From JBMYQA01 sp049600855 (GTDB taxonomy: Bacteria; Bacteroidota; Bacteroidia; Cytophagales; Flammeovirgaceae), in NCBI GenBank assembly GCA_049600855.1, contig JBMYQA010000299.1, positions 1 to 7,241 of the forward strand: 7,241 bases of DNA. The letters are read 5' to 3'. Shown here in pieces: positions 6,942 to 7,241 of this stretch (position 1 is the first letter of the stretch; every line of letters begins with the position of its first letter). The notes below the pieces were generated by a model. The model was not told the DNA's origin, did not search any database, and worked only from the letters and a program-made list of their open reading frames with translations. A program made the translations under genes and the position numbers.

Positions 6942-7241
6942 ATGGAATTAGCAGAAAGCACGATTCAGGAAGTAAATAAAATTGATGCACTGATTTCGAA
7001 CATTGAAAAAGTAATTAAAGGGCAACGGCAGCAAGTGCTTAATGTTGTCACCTGTTTAATTGCCGATGGTCATATTTTGTTGGAAGATAATCCAGGGTCA
7101 GGAAAAACGGTGATGGCTAAAACGCTCGCAGCATCAATTAGTCCCGATGCTTCTACTACTTCAAATGGTGTAGATGCTGCTTTGTTTAAACGAATCCAGT
7201 TTACGCCCGATCTACTACCCATGGACTTAATTGGTAGCCAT
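6942..7241 (+). CDS. MoxR-family AAA+ ATPase, N-terminal 100 residues (runs off right edge)
   Basis: The frame is open from ATG 6942 to the end of the window, 100 codons. The protein starts MELAESTIQEVNKID and has the MoxR order: a helix with KVIKGQRQQVLNVVTCLIADGH, then ILLEDNPGSGKT with the Walker A lysine at K55, then KRIQFTPDLLPMDLIGS at about 83-99, a hallmark of MoxR proteins. Walker B, sensors and the lid are outside the window. Between Walker A and KRIQFTPD there are 26 residues (SPDASTTSNGVDAA in the middle) where common MoxR proteins have about 14, so there is an insertion of about 12. MoxR ATPases act as chaperone-like motors and are usually encoded beside a DUF58 partner, as here. 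The 8-nt gap after the transglutaminase gene indicates one transcript; in many genomes MoxR comes first, here it is third. Confidence 0.93.
   Translation, partial: MELAESTIQEVNKIDALISNIEKVIKGQRQQVLNVVTCLIADGHILLEDNPGSGKTVMAKTLAASISPDASTTSNGVDAALFKRIQFTPDLLPMDLIGSH

Noticed and set aside
7083..7109. Aspartate in place of the first glycine of Walker A in the MoxR protein (EDNPGSGKT)
   Set aside because: MoxR proteins often read LLEDVPGVGKT, so Asp at this position is ordinary and does not suggest an inactive ATPase.

Overview
The window is AT-rich chromosomal DNA that looks like Bacteroidota (Flavobacteria, Saprospiria or a near relative). The reasons are the Lys/Asn/Ile/Phe-rich proteins, the lack of clear Shine-Dalgarno sequences before any start, upstream boxes resembling the TAnnTTTG -7 element of that phylum, and the style of the TPR proteins. 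No RNA gene, insertion sequence, CRISPR array or phage gene was seen.

Layout. Two genes point left. One is the N-terminal 120 codons of a cytoplasmic-looking TPR protein running off the left edge (1-360). The other is a complete 678-residue exported TPR protein with a signal peptide and an unrecognised C-terminal beta-rich tail (411-2447). A 495-bp divergent intergenic region follows (2448-2942). It holds an 8+8 bp inverted repeat, a second small dyad, an imperfect 21-bp tandem repeat and candidate promoters for both directions. To its right, three tightly packed genes point right: a DUF58 membrane protein (best start ATG 2943, ends 4310), an 876-residue polytopic transglutaminase-like protein of the TgpA type (4303-6933, TTG start, 8-nt overlap with the DUF58 gene), and the first 100 codons of a MoxR-family AAA+ ATPase (6942 to the right edge, 8-nt gap).

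How the genes work together. MoxR ATPase, DUF58 protein and TgpA-type transglutaminase are a recurring bacterial gene trio. By family knowledge the MoxR ATPase is a cytoplasmic chaperone-like motor, the DUF58 protein a membrane-anchored partner carrying a VWA-like domain, and the transglutaminase presents a Cys-His-Asp papain-like fold to the periplasm. The predicted topology here fits: seven N-terminal membrane segments, a large periplasmic part with an intact C518/H563/D579 triad, then one more membrane segment and a cytoplasmic DUF4129-like tail. The trio probably acts on the cell envelope, but its substrate cannot be read from the sequence. The divergent exported TPR protein could be a periplasmic partner; only its position suggests this.

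The points most worth a second look are the apparently degenerate metal-binding motif in the DUF58 protein, the large unrecognised periplasmic regions on both sides of the transglutaminase core, the extra ~12 residues in the MoxR ATPase, and the dyad between the divergent transcripts. I found no clear evidence of a wholly new system; the trio itself is a known but functionally poorly understood module.
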